Shown in pieces: positions 46,493 through 55,442 of a stretch of DNA of 64,000 bases (its first letter is position 1; each line of letters opens with the position of its first letter). The stretch covers positions 1,922,001 to 1,986,000 of the forward strand of contig NZ_CP015579.1 in the NCBI RefSeq assembly GCF_002163585.1, given 5' to 3'. The notes beneath the pieces are model-generated. The model was not told where the DNA came from and did not search any database. It worked only from the letters and a program-made list of their open reading frames with translations. The position numbers and the translations under genes are program-made. Origin of the DNA: Tatumella citrea (GTDB taxonomy: Bacteria > Pseudomonadota > Gammaproteobacteria > Enterobacterales > Enterobacteriaceae).

Positions 46493-47092
46493 ATGTTATC
46501 GACTGATTATCTGCCATTACTGTTATTTGTGATTGTTTCAACAGTGACTCCGGGGGGAGCCACCACTCTGGCGACAGCTTCAGGAGCAAATTTTGGGCTG
46601 CGACGCTCATTACCCTTTATCGGTGGTGTTGCTGTCGGTCTGGCCAGCATGGCGGCTGTGGCTGCTACCGGGTTGGGGGCGCTGGTACTCGTGGTTCCGT
46701 CATTACAATGGGTAATGAAGCTTGCCGGGAGTGCCTGGTTACTATGGCAGGCCTGGAAAATTTCCCGTCAGCTGCCACCTCATTTAAGCGGAAAAACCCT
46801 TAAGCCGGTGGGCGTAATCAGTGCGTTATGGATGGTCTGGCATAACCCTAAAGGCTGGACAATGAGTCTGGGCGCCGTCGCTTCATTTGCTTCACTGTCA
46901 GCATCACCTTATACACTGGCAATGGTGCTAAGCCTGTTATTCGGCGTGTTCGCACTTATCTCGCTCTGTTTATGGTGTCTGGCAGGCTGGTGGCTGGCGG
47001 CACGACTTCGCCATCGCTGGCAGTGGCAACTGCTGAATACGGTGCTGGCATTGATGCTGGTACTGTCACTGGTACCGGTCTGGATGGAGTAA
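46493..47092 (+). CDS. LysE/RhtB-family exporter
   Basis: A 199-residue inner-membrane exporter with about six helices. The LysE-type start LLLFVIVSTVTPGGATTLATASGANFGLRRSLPFIGGVAVG includes the conserved TPG, and the middle has LAGSAWLLWQAWKI and WHNPKGW. Family members export amino acids or related small molecules; substrate unknown. GGAGGG lies 6 bases upstream of the ATG. Confidence 0.9.
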   Translation: MLSTDYLPLLLFVIVSTVTPGGATTLATASGANFGLRRSLPFIGGVAVGLASMAAVAATGLGALVLVVPSLQWVMKLAGSAWLLWQAWKISRQLPPHLSGKTLKPVGVISALWMVWHNPKGWTMSLGAVASFASLSASPYTLAMVLSLLFGVFALISLCLWCLAGWWLAARLRHRWQWQLLNTVLALMLVLSLVPVWME

Positions 47093-47132
47093 CAGGAAGG
47101 GTGATGAAATCGCGGTGGTAGCGGGGCGAAAC

Positions 47133-47173
47133 ACCTGCGGGTGACCCGCAGGTAAAACGGCCGAAGGAGGCCG
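47133..47173. terminator. terminator hairpins between the LysE-type and carbonic anhydrase genes
   Basis: A 9-bp stem ACCTGCGGG/CCCGCAGGT with a 3-base loop occupies 47133-47153. A second CGGCC/GGCCG hairpin at 47158-47173 is followed by GTTTT on the minus strand. Together they serve the convergent genes. Confidence 0.7.
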
Positions 47174-47185
47174 GCAGGTTGTCTG

Positions 47186-47821
47186 TTATTCGAAACAAAC
47201 ATCCGGGTTTGCCGCCAGAGGGACAAATTTATTGCCACCTTTATCCAGCGCCTGAACTTCTCCGCTTTCGATATCGTAAACCCAGCCATGCAGATGAATA
47301 GCATTGTTGCGTAACGCAACCGCAACTGACGGGTGAGTTTTGATATTGTTCAGCTGTGCGATAACATTTTCCCGCACCATCGCACTCACTTTCTGATCTT
47401 CATCAGCGTAGTCGTTTTTCTCTACTACCGCTTTTGCTGCATCAGCATAACGCAGCCAGTGAGCGACAGCCGGCATGGTGTCCATGCACTGGCATTTTGC
47501 AATCGCCCCCATTGCTCCGCAATTGGAATGACCACAAATAATAATATCCTTCACGCCCAGAGCCACCACAGCATACTCAATGGTAGCAGAGACACCACCA
47601 GGTTCCGGACCGAAAGAAGGGACGATGTTCCCTGCGTTACGGATGACAAATAACTGGCCAGGTTCTTGCTGTGTCACCAGCTCCGGGACCAGACGGCTGT
47701 CTGAACAGGAAATAAACAAGGCCTTAGGATTCTGACTGCCCGCCAGGCTACGGAATAACTCTTTTCGCTCAGGAAAAACTTCTTTCTGAAAGTTCAGAAA
47801 CCCTTGAATAATCGTTTTCAT
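47186..47821 (-). CDS. cynT: beta-class carbonic anhydrase, CynT-like
   Basis: A 211-residue zinc enzyme interconverting CO2 and bicarbonate. Zinc ligands are C39, H98 and C101 (ISCSDSR and CGHSNCGAM), with the D41-R43 dyad. The stretches [33 protein letters not shown] and [17 protein letters not shown] match E. coli CynT, which normally sits with cyanase. No cyanase gene is nearby, so it may act as a general carbonic anhydrase. Confidence 0.92.
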   Translation of the reverse strand: MKTIIQGFLNFQKEVFPERKELFRSLAGSQNPKALFISCSDSRLVPELVTQQEPGQLFVIRNAGNIVPSFGPEPGGVSATIEYAVVALGVKDIIICGHSNCGAMGAIAKCQCMDTMPAVAHWLRYADAAKAVVEKNDYADEDQKVSAMVRENVIAQLNNIKTHPSVAVALRNNAIHLHGWVYDIESGEVQALDKGGNKFVPLAANPDVCFE

Positions 47822-48097
47822 AACTCGCCCAAATGATAAAAAATCGGCTTAATCATAGAACGAATATCCGGAGGGGGGAAGTCCCGGCAGGCAAAAGCCG
47901 TGGCTCAGAGGTGATATCGGCAGCTACTGATAACTGATTAAGTGACGCTGTCACCAGTTAATGCTTATCCGCTGACGAATTTTATAAGGTGAAAATCGGT
48001 ATATAGCGACATCTTGTATGATTAATAAATTTCAGCTATCAATACATAATATTACTTCATCTGGCCTTGAGATGCCGGGGCAGCAGGAATTTAAGTT

Positions 48098-48844
48098 ATG
48101 AGTCAGCCGTCGATCATTATTATTCAAACCGGAACTCCGCCAGAGGATATACGTCAGAATTACGGAGATTTGCCAGACTGGTTCAGCCGTGCGATTGGTA
48201 TTCCGTTGCAGGAGATTGAAGTGGTGAGAGTTTTTGAAGGCCAACCACTGCCTGCGCCGGATAATTCGAGGCTGGCAGTGATTACCGGTTCCTGGGCAAT
48301 GGTGACAGAAAAATTACCCTGGAGTGAGCTGACCGCAGAATGGATCCGCCAGGCAATGGCAATTAACATGCCACTGTTTGGGGTGTGTTATGGTCATCAG
48401 TTGATGTCTTATGCTCTGGGCGGCGAAGTGCGCTATCTGGATTGTATCCGTGAAACAGGCTGCCTGCCGGTCTCTCTGAATGAGCAAGCCCGCCATGATC
48501 CCCTGGTAAAACATTTGCCTGAGCATTTCCCTGCACATCTGACCCATATGCAGACCGTGAGTCGTCTGCCTGAGGGCGCCGCCGTACTGGCCAGTTCGAC
48601 ATCAGATACTCATCAGATTGTGCGTTACGGGCCGAATGCCATTTCAACTCAGTTTCATCCGGAATTTACGGTGGCCGCTGCCAAAGCAATGATTGAACGC
48701 CGTAGCACAGAGTTAGATAAAGAAGGTCGCGACAGTCAGTCGCTGATTGCGGGGGTGACACAGACACCCGATGCCAGCGGTCTGCTGACCCGGTTTATTG
48801 CCCTGCATCTGAAAAATTATGCACCGGCAGCGCTGACTGCCTGA
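48098..48844 (+). CDS. class I glutamine amidotransferase-like protein
   Basis: A 248-residue protein of the GMP-synthase-like GATase1 group. The nucleophile is Cys97 in LFGVCYGHQLM; His187 and Glu189 in STQFHPEF complete the triad. There is no synthetase domain, so it is a stand-alone amidotransferase or gamma-glutamyl hydrolase-like enzyme; relatives often act on gamma-glutamyl compounds. AGGAA precedes the ATG by 9 bases. Neighbours give no hint of the substrate. Confidence 0.82.
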   Translation: MSQPSIIIIQTGTPPEDIRQNYGDLPDWFSRAIGIPLQEIEVVRVFEGQPLPAPDNSRLAVITGSWAMVTEKLPWSELTAEWIRQAMAINMPLFGVCYGHQLMSYALGGEVRYLDCIRETGCLPVSLNEQARHDPLVKHLPEHFPAHLTHMQTVSRLPEGAAVLASSTSDTHQIVRYGPNAISTQFHPEFTVAAAKAMIERRSTELDKEGRDSQSLIAGVTQTPDASGLLTRFIALHLKNYAPAALTA

Positions 48845-48850
48845 ATACTG

Positions 48851-48872
48851 CCCGCCGGTAACTACCGGCGGG
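48851..48872. terminator. terminator between the GATase and DHA2 exporter genes
   Basis: Perfect 10-bp stem CCCGCCGGTA/TACCGGCGGG with a 2-base centre lies between convergent genes ending at 48844 and 48881; a T-rich run (ATTTTTTACG) starts 10 bases further on the plus strand. Confidence 0.75.
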
Positions 48873-48880
48873 AGAAGAGA

Positions 48881-50290
48881 CTATTTTTTACGTAACCGGC
48901 TGATACTAAGAATAATTGCCAGTACGCTGGAGACAACCGCCAGCCACAATCCGGTCTGTACACCGTGATACTCATTTAGCAGGTTTTTCTGACCAAATAA
49001 CGCCAGAATCACTCCGACGATTGCCGTTCCCAGACACTGACCAAACATTCGCATTATCGCCAGAATGCCGGACGCATAGCTGCTATTTTCACGGGCAACG
49101 TTGGACAGCATTTCGCGGTTATTTGGACTCTGGAAACATCCAAAACCAATGCCACACACCAGGCTACGCAAGCAGATATCCCACGCGGCCGCATTTTCCG
49201 GTAACAGTGCCAGCAGCACCAGACCGACCACGAAAATCGCCAGTCCGACGGTTGAAATTATTGCCGGCGGAAAGCGGTCAGACAACCGTCCGGAATGCGG
49301 GGCCGCCAGAATAATGCCGACCGGCCAGGGAGTGAATAACAATGCTGAGACAAAAGCACTGTAGCCATAGACGTTCTGAAACAGGAATGGCAGTGCGATA
49401 AAAGTGATCCCCTGGCTAACGAATGAAGCCATTGAGGTCATCGCGGCCAGTGAAAACCGGGAAGAGGCAAAAATTGATAGCGGCAATAACGGTTTGCTGG
49501 CCCGACGTTCACACCAGACAAATGCAGTACCTGCCAACAGTGCCAGTATCGCATAACCCACTGCCATCAACAGCGAATGCGCCGTGAAACCCTGGCCGTT
49601 GGTGTTGGCAAAGCTGTCCGCTGCCATTATCAGTGCCCCGGGAATGATGGCAGAGAGTACCGCCCCCGTGATATCAAAGCGTTCGGTGATTTTTTGTACC
49701 CGGCCTGGCAGTACACGGACCGTCAGCATCACTGCAATGATGCCCGGCGGCAGATTAATGGCAAATAACCACTGCCAGCTCATGGCAGATAACAATGAGC
49801 CGCCGAGCATGGGCGCAATGGCAGTACTGGATGCGACCAGTAGCGCATTCATTCCCAGAATGCGGCCCAGTAGCCGGTTAGGGAAGACCGAACGCAGAAT
49901 GGCAGGACCAATGCTCAGGGTGGCGGCCCCGCCAATCCCCTGGAGAATACGCATAATGATCAGTGTTTTGGGGTCAGATGACAATGCACAGCCAAGTGAG
50001 GACAGAGTAAAAATCACCTGTCCGGTGGCAAACAGATTTCTGAATCCCATCCGGGTGGCCAGGGCCGCGAAGATAGCCAGGGTCATGGCGGCTGCCAGTA
50101 AATAACCGTTGGATACCCAGACAATTTCGGCGGCCGGTACCTGCATTGCTTTGGCTATCTGAGGCAGGGCGATGTTCACCATTGAGCCATCGAACACCGA
50201 CATCGCTGTGGTCATCATTACCGCAATCATCGCCAGTCGTCGCTGGCGGCCGGGTAAACCTTCATCACCCGGTAAATCTGAAAATAACAT
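48881..50290 (-). CDS. DHA2-family MFS drug exporter (14 membrane helices)
   Basis: A 469-residue exporter related to SmvA/EmrB/QacA. Helix 1 carries the DHA2 motif SVFDGSMVNIALPQIA; LQGIGGAATLSIGPAILRSVFPNRLLGRILGMNAL and GPMLGG-type APMLGGSLLSAMSWQWLFAINLP follow. The start is the ATG at 50290 (GGAG upstream); a GTG at 50311 is open but weaker. It is divergent from a LysR gene at 50474, which probably regulates it. Confidence 0.87.
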   Translation of the reverse strand: MLFSDLPGDEGLPGRQRRLAMIAVMMTTAMSVFDGSMVNIALPQIAKAMQVPAAEIVWVSNGYLLAAAMTLAIFAALATRMGFRNLFATGQVIFTLSSLGCALSSDPKTLIIMRILQGIGGAATLSIGPAILRSVFPNRLLGRILGMNALLVASSTAIAPMLGGSLLSAMSWQWLFAINLPPGIIAVMLTVRVLPGRVQKITERFDITGAVLSAIIPGALIMAADSFANTNGQGFTAHSLLMAVGYAILALLAGTAFVWCERRASKPLLPLSIFASSRFSLAAMTSMASFVSQGITFIALPFLFQNVYGYSAFVSALLFTPWPVGIILAAPHSGRLSDRFPPAIISTVGLAIFVVGLVLLALLPENAAAWDICLRSLVCGIGFGCFQSPNNREMLSNVARENSSYASGILAIMRMFGQCLGTAIVGVILALFGQKNLLNEYHGVQTGLWLAVVSSVLAIILSISRLRKK

Positions 50291-50473
50291 CCTTTGCTTC
50301 TCCGCAATCACCAGAAACTATTGTGCTAAGGCCTGTCACGGTTGCCCGCCGGCAGGTCGTTGATTTGCCTGTGACAGAAATATACTCTGTCAGGATATAA
50401 GGCGGAAGACGCAGCATTTGCAGTTATAACCTGCACCAAACGCCTGCTCACAGAATCATCAGGAATAACTGTT

Positions 50474-51391
50474 ATGAAAGACGCCGACTTAAATCTGTTA
50501 ACAGCACTGGATGTCCTGCTGGCTACCCGTTCGGTAGCCGCTGCTGCCCGCCGTTTGGGGTTGAGTGCTTCGGCGATGAGCCGGACGTTAAGCCGCTTAC
50601 GTAGTGTCACGGGGGACCCGTTGCTGGTGCGTGCGGGCAGGGAGATGGTGTTGACACCCTATGCCGAAGCGATCCGCGAGCGTACCCGTGAAACTGTTTT
50701 AGCAGCCAGGGATTTATTGCGTCCGGATGTTTCCGGCGTCAACCTGGCGGTTCTGGAAAGAACATTTACCCTGCGTGCCAATGACGGCTTTATTAATACC
50801 TTTGGCGCTATACTGATTGCTGCTGTAGCTGCCCGGGCACCCGGCATACGTCTGCGCTTTGCACCGAAGCCGGAAAAAAGTGCTCATTATCTGCGGGAAG
50901 GGCTGGTTGATATAGAAATTGGTGTTTTGGGGGACTCGGGGCCGGAAATCCGGGTGCAGGCGTTGTTCCGTGACAGATTTGTCGGAGTGGTCAGCAGCCG
51001 CCATCCACTGGCATCACAGCCGGAGGTGACATTACAGGATTATGTGAGCTGGCAGCATATTGCCTCTTCCCGCCGTGGTAAATATCACGGGCCGGTAGAT
51101 ACCGCACTGGCAGAACTGGGGCTAACCCGTAACGTGGTGGCAGTGGTGCCTGGTTTTGCCGCGGCACTAGCGGTGGTCAGAGAATCTGAACTGATCGCCC
51201 TGGTTCCTGCGTCCTTTATGAAAAATCAGCCAGGTATGGAAGGAAACTCTGGCAGCCCGGCGCTGCATATGTTCAGTCTGCCGGTGGTCACCCAGACCAT
51301 TACTGTGTCGCAGATGTGGCATCCGAGGTCGGAAAATGATCCCGCACATCGCTGGTTACGCCAGCAACTGCTCCAGGTTTGCCAGCAGTAA
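50474..51391 (+). CDS. LysR-family transcriptional regulator
   Basis: A 305-residue regulator: helix-turn-helix in DLNLLTALDVLLATRSVAAAARRLGLSASAMSRTLSRLR, effector domain from about residue 90. The DLNLL start and SAMSRTLSRLR pattern belong to the NodD/PcpR-like LysR branch often found divergent from MFS exporters, as here. AGGA lies 9 bases before the ATG. The inducer is probably a substrate of the exporter. Confidence 0.87.
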   Translation: MKDADLNLLTALDVLLATRSVAAAARRLGLSASAMSRTLSRLRSVTGDPLLVRAGREMVLTPYAEAIRERTRETVLAARDLLRPDVSGVNLAVLERTFTLRANDGFINTFGAILIAAVAARAPGIRLRFAPKPEKSAHYLREGLVDIEIGVLGDSGPEIRVQALFRDRFVGVVSSRHPLASQPEVTLQDYVSWQHIASSRRGKYHGPVDTALAELGLTRNVVAVVPGFAAALAVVRESELIALVPASFMKNQPGMEGNSGSPALHMFSLPVVTQTITVSQMWHPRSENDPAHRWLRQQLLQVCQQ

Positions 51392-51394
51392 GCC

Positions 51395-51427
51395 GGAAAA
51401 TCCCCGGCGGCAGAGTGCGCGCCGGGG
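51395..51427 (-). terminator. rho-independent terminator of the second dehydrogenase operon
   Basis: Stem CCCCGGCG/CGCCGGGG with a 10-base loop; on the minus strand it is followed by ATTTTCC. It lies between the convergent LysR gene and the cytochrome c gene. Confidence 0.75.
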
Positions 51428-51435
51428 TGACTCAC

Positions 51436-52866
51436 TTATCGACGTTTTTTACGGCTGCGTGCCGCCAGTAACGCAATAATGATAATAACGACAATCACTA
51501 TCCCGCCAATGGTCAGGCCGCCTGCATTTTTAATCAGGAACGGAACATTGCTGTTGCCGTTACGGATTTTCTCAACATCGGCACCGGTCAGACCGGCATT
51601 TCCGTGACCAAATTTTTCGGTGACGTAGTTAGTCACTGCCGCAATCTGATCATTATTCAGCCATGAGTGAATGGCCTGAGTTTCTGAAGAGAACGCTGGC
51701 ATAACCGCTTCACCCTCCGGGGTTTTACGGTGAATACCATCAACAATCGCCATAACCAGATTTGACGGGTCCGCTGCACCAACCGCACTGTTATGGGTCA
51801 GAGACGGGAAGTAATGGTCGTCTGAACCCTGGCCACTCGATTGATGGCAGGCCGCACAACTGCTGTCAAACAGTACGGCTCCGTCGGTAGTGGACGAGTC
51901 ACGGTACGCCGGAGAATTATTCTTCCCGCCCCCGGTTTGATAACTTGTCCAGTCTACCTTACTGGCTGGCGCGGCAGCCCATGAAGGTTGTGTCTGGCCC
52001 GGAGTGCGGATGGCTGGTACTGTTTTCAGCCATGTGGCAATACTGGCTAAATCACTGTCTGATAAGTGACTGAAACTGTGCTCGATGGCATCAGCCATAG
52101 GACCACCGGCCTGAGCTTTCCCTTCCACATGGCCGGTTTTCAGATATTCGGTCAGTTCCTGCTGGCTCCAGCCACCGATGCCGCTGACAGCATCAGAGGT
52201 TATGTTTGGTGCCAGCCAGCCATCCACATGATTGCCTGCAAGCAACTGATGAGTATCCTCGGCCATCATCTGATTGCGTGGACTGTGACAGGTTGAACAG
52301 TGAGCCAGCCCTTCGGCCAGATATTTCCCCCGGTTTTGCTCAGCAGTTAATGCCGGATCGGCTTTAAATGGCGCATCACTGGCAAACAAAGCATTCCAGA
52401 TCCCCATCAGGCCTGGCAGGTTAAACGGAAATTTCAGGTCGTTTTTATCTGCCGGGGCTTTATCTACTGCCGGAACGGTTTTGAAGAAAGCATATAACGC
52501 CTGCATATCTTCATCGGTAACTGTGGCGTAAGAGGTATATGGCATTGCCGGATAGAGATGAGAACCATCAGGGCGTACCCCTTGCCTTACTGCTTTGGCA
52601 AAATCGGCTTCAGACCAGTTACCAATACCGTATTGCACTGAAGAGGTAATATTCGGTGCTACGATAGTGCCCATAGGCATATTAAATTTATACCCGCCGG
52701 CATATTCGGCACCACCTGCGGCAGTGTGGCATGCAGTACAGTCACCGGCCCGCGCCAGATATTCACCGCGACTGACTAAATCGCTATTGCTGCTGGTGGC
52801 CGCCAGAGCGAGGGGGGAGAACAGGAATGCAGCTGACAAAGTCAGAAGAGCTGAGTATTTTTTCAT
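51436..52866 (-). CDS. membrane-anchored tri-haem cytochrome c subunit of a gluconate/ketogluconate-type dehydrogenase (set 2)
   Basis: A 476-residue periplasmic cytochrome from the ATG at 52866. AAGGAGG, 6 bases upstream, lies inside the last codons of the FAD-subunit gene. Signal peptide MKKYSALLTLSAAFLFSPLALAA; three CXXCH sites (CTACH, CSTCH, CAACH); C-terminal helix IGGIVIVVIIIIALLAA with basic tail RSRKKRR. Same architecture as the set 1 cytochrome but clearly diverged, so the two complexes probably act on different sugar acids. Confidence 0.9.
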   Translation of the reverse strand: MKKYSALLTLSAAFLFSPLALAATSSNSDLVSRGEYLARAGDCTACHTAAGGAEYAGGYKFNMPMGTIVAPNITSSVQYGIGNWSEADFAKAVRQGVRPDGSHLYPAMPYTSYATVTDEDMQALYAFFKTVPAVDKAPADKNDLKFPFNLPGLMGIWNALFASDAPFKADPALTAEQNRGKYLAEGLAHCSTCHSPRNQMMAEDTHQLLAGNHVDGWLAPNITSDAVSGIGGWSQQELTEYLKTGHVEGKAQAGGPMADAIEHSFSHLSDSDLASIATWLKTVPAIRTPGQTQPSWAAAPASKVDWTSYQTGGGKNNSPAYRDSSTTDGAVLFDSSCAACHQSSGQGSDDHYFPSLTHNSAVGAADPSNLVMAIVDGIHRKTPEGEAVMPAFSSETQAIHSWLNNDQIAAVTNYVTEKFGHGNAGLTGADVEKIRNGNSNVPFLIKNAGGLTIGGIVIVVIIIIALLAARSRKKRR

Positions 52867-52867
52867 C

Positions 52868-54460
52868 TCACACCTCCTTTGCAATGATGTCAGCAGAACG
52901 GATTGCCAGAGCCACACCGGTCAGTGTCGGGTTAACGACACCGGCAGCAGGGATTACGCCAACTGATGCAATAAACAGGTTCGGATGGTCGTGGCTGCGG
53001 CATTCATGGTTAACCACGGAGTCCTTAGGATTATCACCCATAATCATGGTGCCCATCAGGTGGTCATGGTTTTCGAACGCAGTATTTAAATCAATGATTT
53101 GACCGTTCATCAGCCCGGCAATCTGCTTATATTGTTCGACCATGTGCTTAGCACCCAGTTTGGTATAGTCATCGACATCAAAGGTCACTTTGATACCAGG
53201 TAAACCAAGGCTGTCTTTCCAGGCCGGGTTCGGCTGTACACGGTTAGCCGGATTAGGCAATGGTTCCAGAAAGCTATAGATCGACATCCAGCGGGATGAC
53301 CAGTCAAGGATACGAGCATCCAGCTCTTTACCCATCAATCCCTCGTTAATAGCACGTTGGGCGATATCGATTTGTGGGTTGTTATTGGCTAAAGAGTGCT
53401 TGTTGGCTGAATATTTGGAACGAAAATCACCGTCACGCCAGGTCATAATAGTCGCCTGCTGCACCGGGCCGCGTCCTGCCCACATTGGTTCATCGGCAAG
53501 GAAATTCATACTCAGGCCAATATGGTCCATCAGATTACGACCCACCATATCAGAGGAGTTACCGATATCGTTCATCAGCATCAGCTTTGAAGTTTCGAAA
53601 CTGTGTGCCGCCAGAACAAAATATTTAGCAGTCAGCGTGTGTTCTTCACCAGCAGGGGTCAGGTAACTGACAGAAGTGATTTTACCTTGTTCACCCTTGG
53701 TAATTTTGTGTACTACCGCATCGGTAATCAGTTTTGCGCCGTTACGCACGGCTTTATCTGCATGAACTGAACCGTTATACAAGGTACCTATTGGACAGAC
53801 CTGGTCACAGTTATTATTCCCCTGGCATCCCGGACGACCATCATAAGGGCGATGGATACGCACTGTGGGTTCGTGTACTACGCTATGGCCATGCGGTAAC
53901 AGTGCTGCTTTAAGTTTGGCGTTACTGTAGATATCAGCTTCCGGATCTACAGGGTAAGCTTTGGAACGTGGAGGAAAAGAGATCCCCGGGTTCTGACCTG
54001 ACTGGTCTTCTGTGTCTGAGCCGGCAACCCCGATAGCATATTCGGCACGGGTATAGAAGGGTTCCAGATCGCTGTAACTGATCGGCCAGTCGCGACCCAC
54101 ACCGTACATAGTCTTCAGTTTAAAATCATTTGGAATGTACCGCCAGGTGGCGCCACCCCAGTGCCATGTGGTGCCACCCACCAGTTTTAGCATGCCAGGC
54201 TGTTCACGAAATTCACCAACGTTCTCTATATAGCCGGGGGTATTACTGGTCGGAGACCACGGATTATTTGGGTATGCATTATTCCGGTCATAATGGCGGC
54301 CTGAATTACGGAAGTTTTCGAGGATTTTCCAGCGCGGCACATTGGCACCTGCTTCCAGCAGAATCACCGATTTCCCTTTTACCGCCAGTTCGTTTGCCAG
54401 GTTAGAGCCACAGGCTCCTGACCCTACGACAATCACATCTGCATCAAATTCTGTAGCCAA
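52868..54460 (-). CDS. FAD-dependent GMC oxidoreductase, large subunit of a gluconate/ketogluconate-type dehydrogenase (set 2)
   Basis: A 530-residue catalytic subunit. The FAD motif VVGSGACGSNLANELAVKG is near residue 11-29, LEAGANVPRW follows, and VGGTTWHWGGATWRYIPNDF matches set 1. The cysteine cluster CQGNNNCDQVCPIG and the C-terminal NHDHLMGTMIMG and AAGVVNPTLTG complete the family pattern. The start is TTG at 54460, eight bases after AAAGGG, an uncommon initiation codon for an operon of this kind. No own export signal; it depends on the TAT small subunit. Confidence 0.9.
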   Translation of the reverse strand: MATEFDADVIVVGSGACGSNLANELAVKGKSVILLEAGANVPRWKILENFRNSGRHYDRNNAYPNNPWSPTSNTPGYIENVGEFREQPGMLKLVGGTTWHWGGATWRYIPNDFKLKTMYGVGRDWPISYSDLEPFYTRAEYAIGVAGSDTEDQSGQNPGISFPPRSKAYPVDPEADIYSNAKLKAALLPHGHSVVHEPTVRIHRPYDGRPGCQGNNNCDQVCPIGTLYNGSVHADKAVRNGAKLITDAVVHKITKGEQGKITSVSYLTPAGEEHTLTAKYFVLAAHSFETSKLMLMNDIGNSSDMVGRNLMDHIGLSMNFLADEPMWAGRGPVQQATIMTWRDGDFRSKYSANKHSLANNNPQIDIAQRAINEGLMGKELDARILDWSSRWMSIYSFLEPLPNPANRVQPNPAWKDSLGLPGIKVTFDVDDYTKLGAKHMVEQYKQIAGLMNGQIIDLNTAFENHDHLMGTMIMGDNPKDSVVNHECRSHDHPNLFIASVGVIPAAGVVNPTLTGVALAIRSADIIAKEV

Positions 54461-54511
54461 AGTAGTAACCCTTTATATTCATTGAAATGTTTTATGATTT
54501 ACTCTTTTAAA

Positions 54512-55066
54512 TTAAACGCCTGCCGGCAAATGCGCCCAGTAGCCACTTTTCCAGCGGGAGTAGCTGGGGACCGGGGTGAAATCTTTGGTGAGCTGATACG
54601 TGCGTGCCTGGGCATAGGCAACAAACACGACATTATCTTCCGATGACAACATCACCGGTGTTCCGGCATAGCCAAGATATAAGGCAGACAAAATGTCTTT
54701 CGCGGTTTGCTGTGGTTTGCCCTCAAAAAGATTTGAGGTTTTGAGGTCTTTTAAGTTGGCTATGTGATTGTCTGCAATCAATGAAGAAAGCTGTTGCAGA
54801 TCACCGGCAAAATTACTGTTAACTTTTAGCAGGGCGTTAGCTGCACGGATAATCAGTTGAGGATCCTGCTGGCTTTCGGTTAAGAATTGAGCGGTTGTCT
54901 GTAACTGCGATATCACTGATGCACCAACGTCAGCTGGAGTGGTAATAACAGCATGTGCCGGAATCAAGGTGAATGAGGCTAATAATGCAGTTATTTTTAT
55001 CAGGAAACTACGGCGTGATGCAGAGATTTCCCCTGTATCAGATTCCTGATCTATAACAAATTTCAT
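54512..55066 (-). CDS. TAT-exported small subunit of the FAD dehydrogenase complex (set 2)
   Basis: A 184-residue protein with a twin-arginine signal preceded by an unusually long N-region (R18-R19 in SASRRSFLIKITALLASF; cleavage near AHA). The mature part is weakly like its set 1 counterpart, ending SYSRWKSGYWAHLPAGV where set 1 has YAYGAYGSWATKP. AGGA lies 9 bases before the ATG. First gene of the operon; divergent from a LacI-type regulator. Confidence 0.83.
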   Translation of the reverse strand: MKFVIDQESDTGEISASRRSFLIKITALLASFTLIPAHAVITTPADVGASVISQLQTTAQFLTESQQDPQLIIRAANALLKVNSNFAGDLQQLSSLIADNHIANLKDLKTSNLFEGKPQQTAKDILSALYLGYAGTPVMLSSEDNVVFVAYAQARTYQLTKDFTPVPSYSRWKSGYWAHLPAGV

Positions 55067-55163
55067 TGCTGTTGATCCTTTATTGGAGAGGGTGGTTTAT
55101 CTTTCTGGTGACGCGTAATAGAATTATCTGTTACCCGACGTGGACCTGGACGGCATTGGCAGT

Positions 55164-55433
55164 CAGAACCTCTGGTTCTGAGGTCATTAGCAATAAAAAC
55201 CATCAAAACAGCAGGTTGCTTTCTGTTTCAGACGTCACGACAGTGTTAATAAAAGTGAAAATTGTTAACACCTCATTGACAGGATTTTAGAATTGTTAAA
55301 TTTAAAGATCTATTGTCATCATGAATTCAGTGGTTAAATTTATTTTTTTAAAATCATACGGTTACGTTAATTGCATTATTATGTTACAACTTTGAGGTGT
55401 ATTTTGATGTTAATACCTCAAAAATAATGAGGT
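55164..55433. promoter_or_regulatory. control region with repeated TGAGGT/ACCTCA motifs
   Basis: Between dehydrogenase set 2 and the LacI-type gene (55067-55442) ACCTCA or TGAGGT occurs at 55270, 55393, 55415 and 55428, and the related ACCTC-N7-GAGGT at 55168-55184 beside the perfect CAGAACC-TCT-GGTTCTG. TTTGAGGT (55391) and ACCTCAAA (55415) form an inverted repeat. The copy at 55428 also supplies the GAGG ribosome-binding site. Operators of the divergent regulator are likely. Confidence 0.5.
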
Positions 55434-55442
55434 TAAAATGGA

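Noticed and set aside
54961..55066. Possibility that the set 2 small-subunit start lies further downstream because the twin-arginine motif begins only at residue 18
   Set aside because: No alternative start with a ribosome-binding site lies between 55066 and the twin arginines; the long N-region is acceptable for TAT signals.
55066..55290. 74-codon plus-strand frame upstream of the LacI-type gene
   Set aside because: It covers the operator-like motifs and the promoter of the divergent operon, and has no ribosome-binding site.
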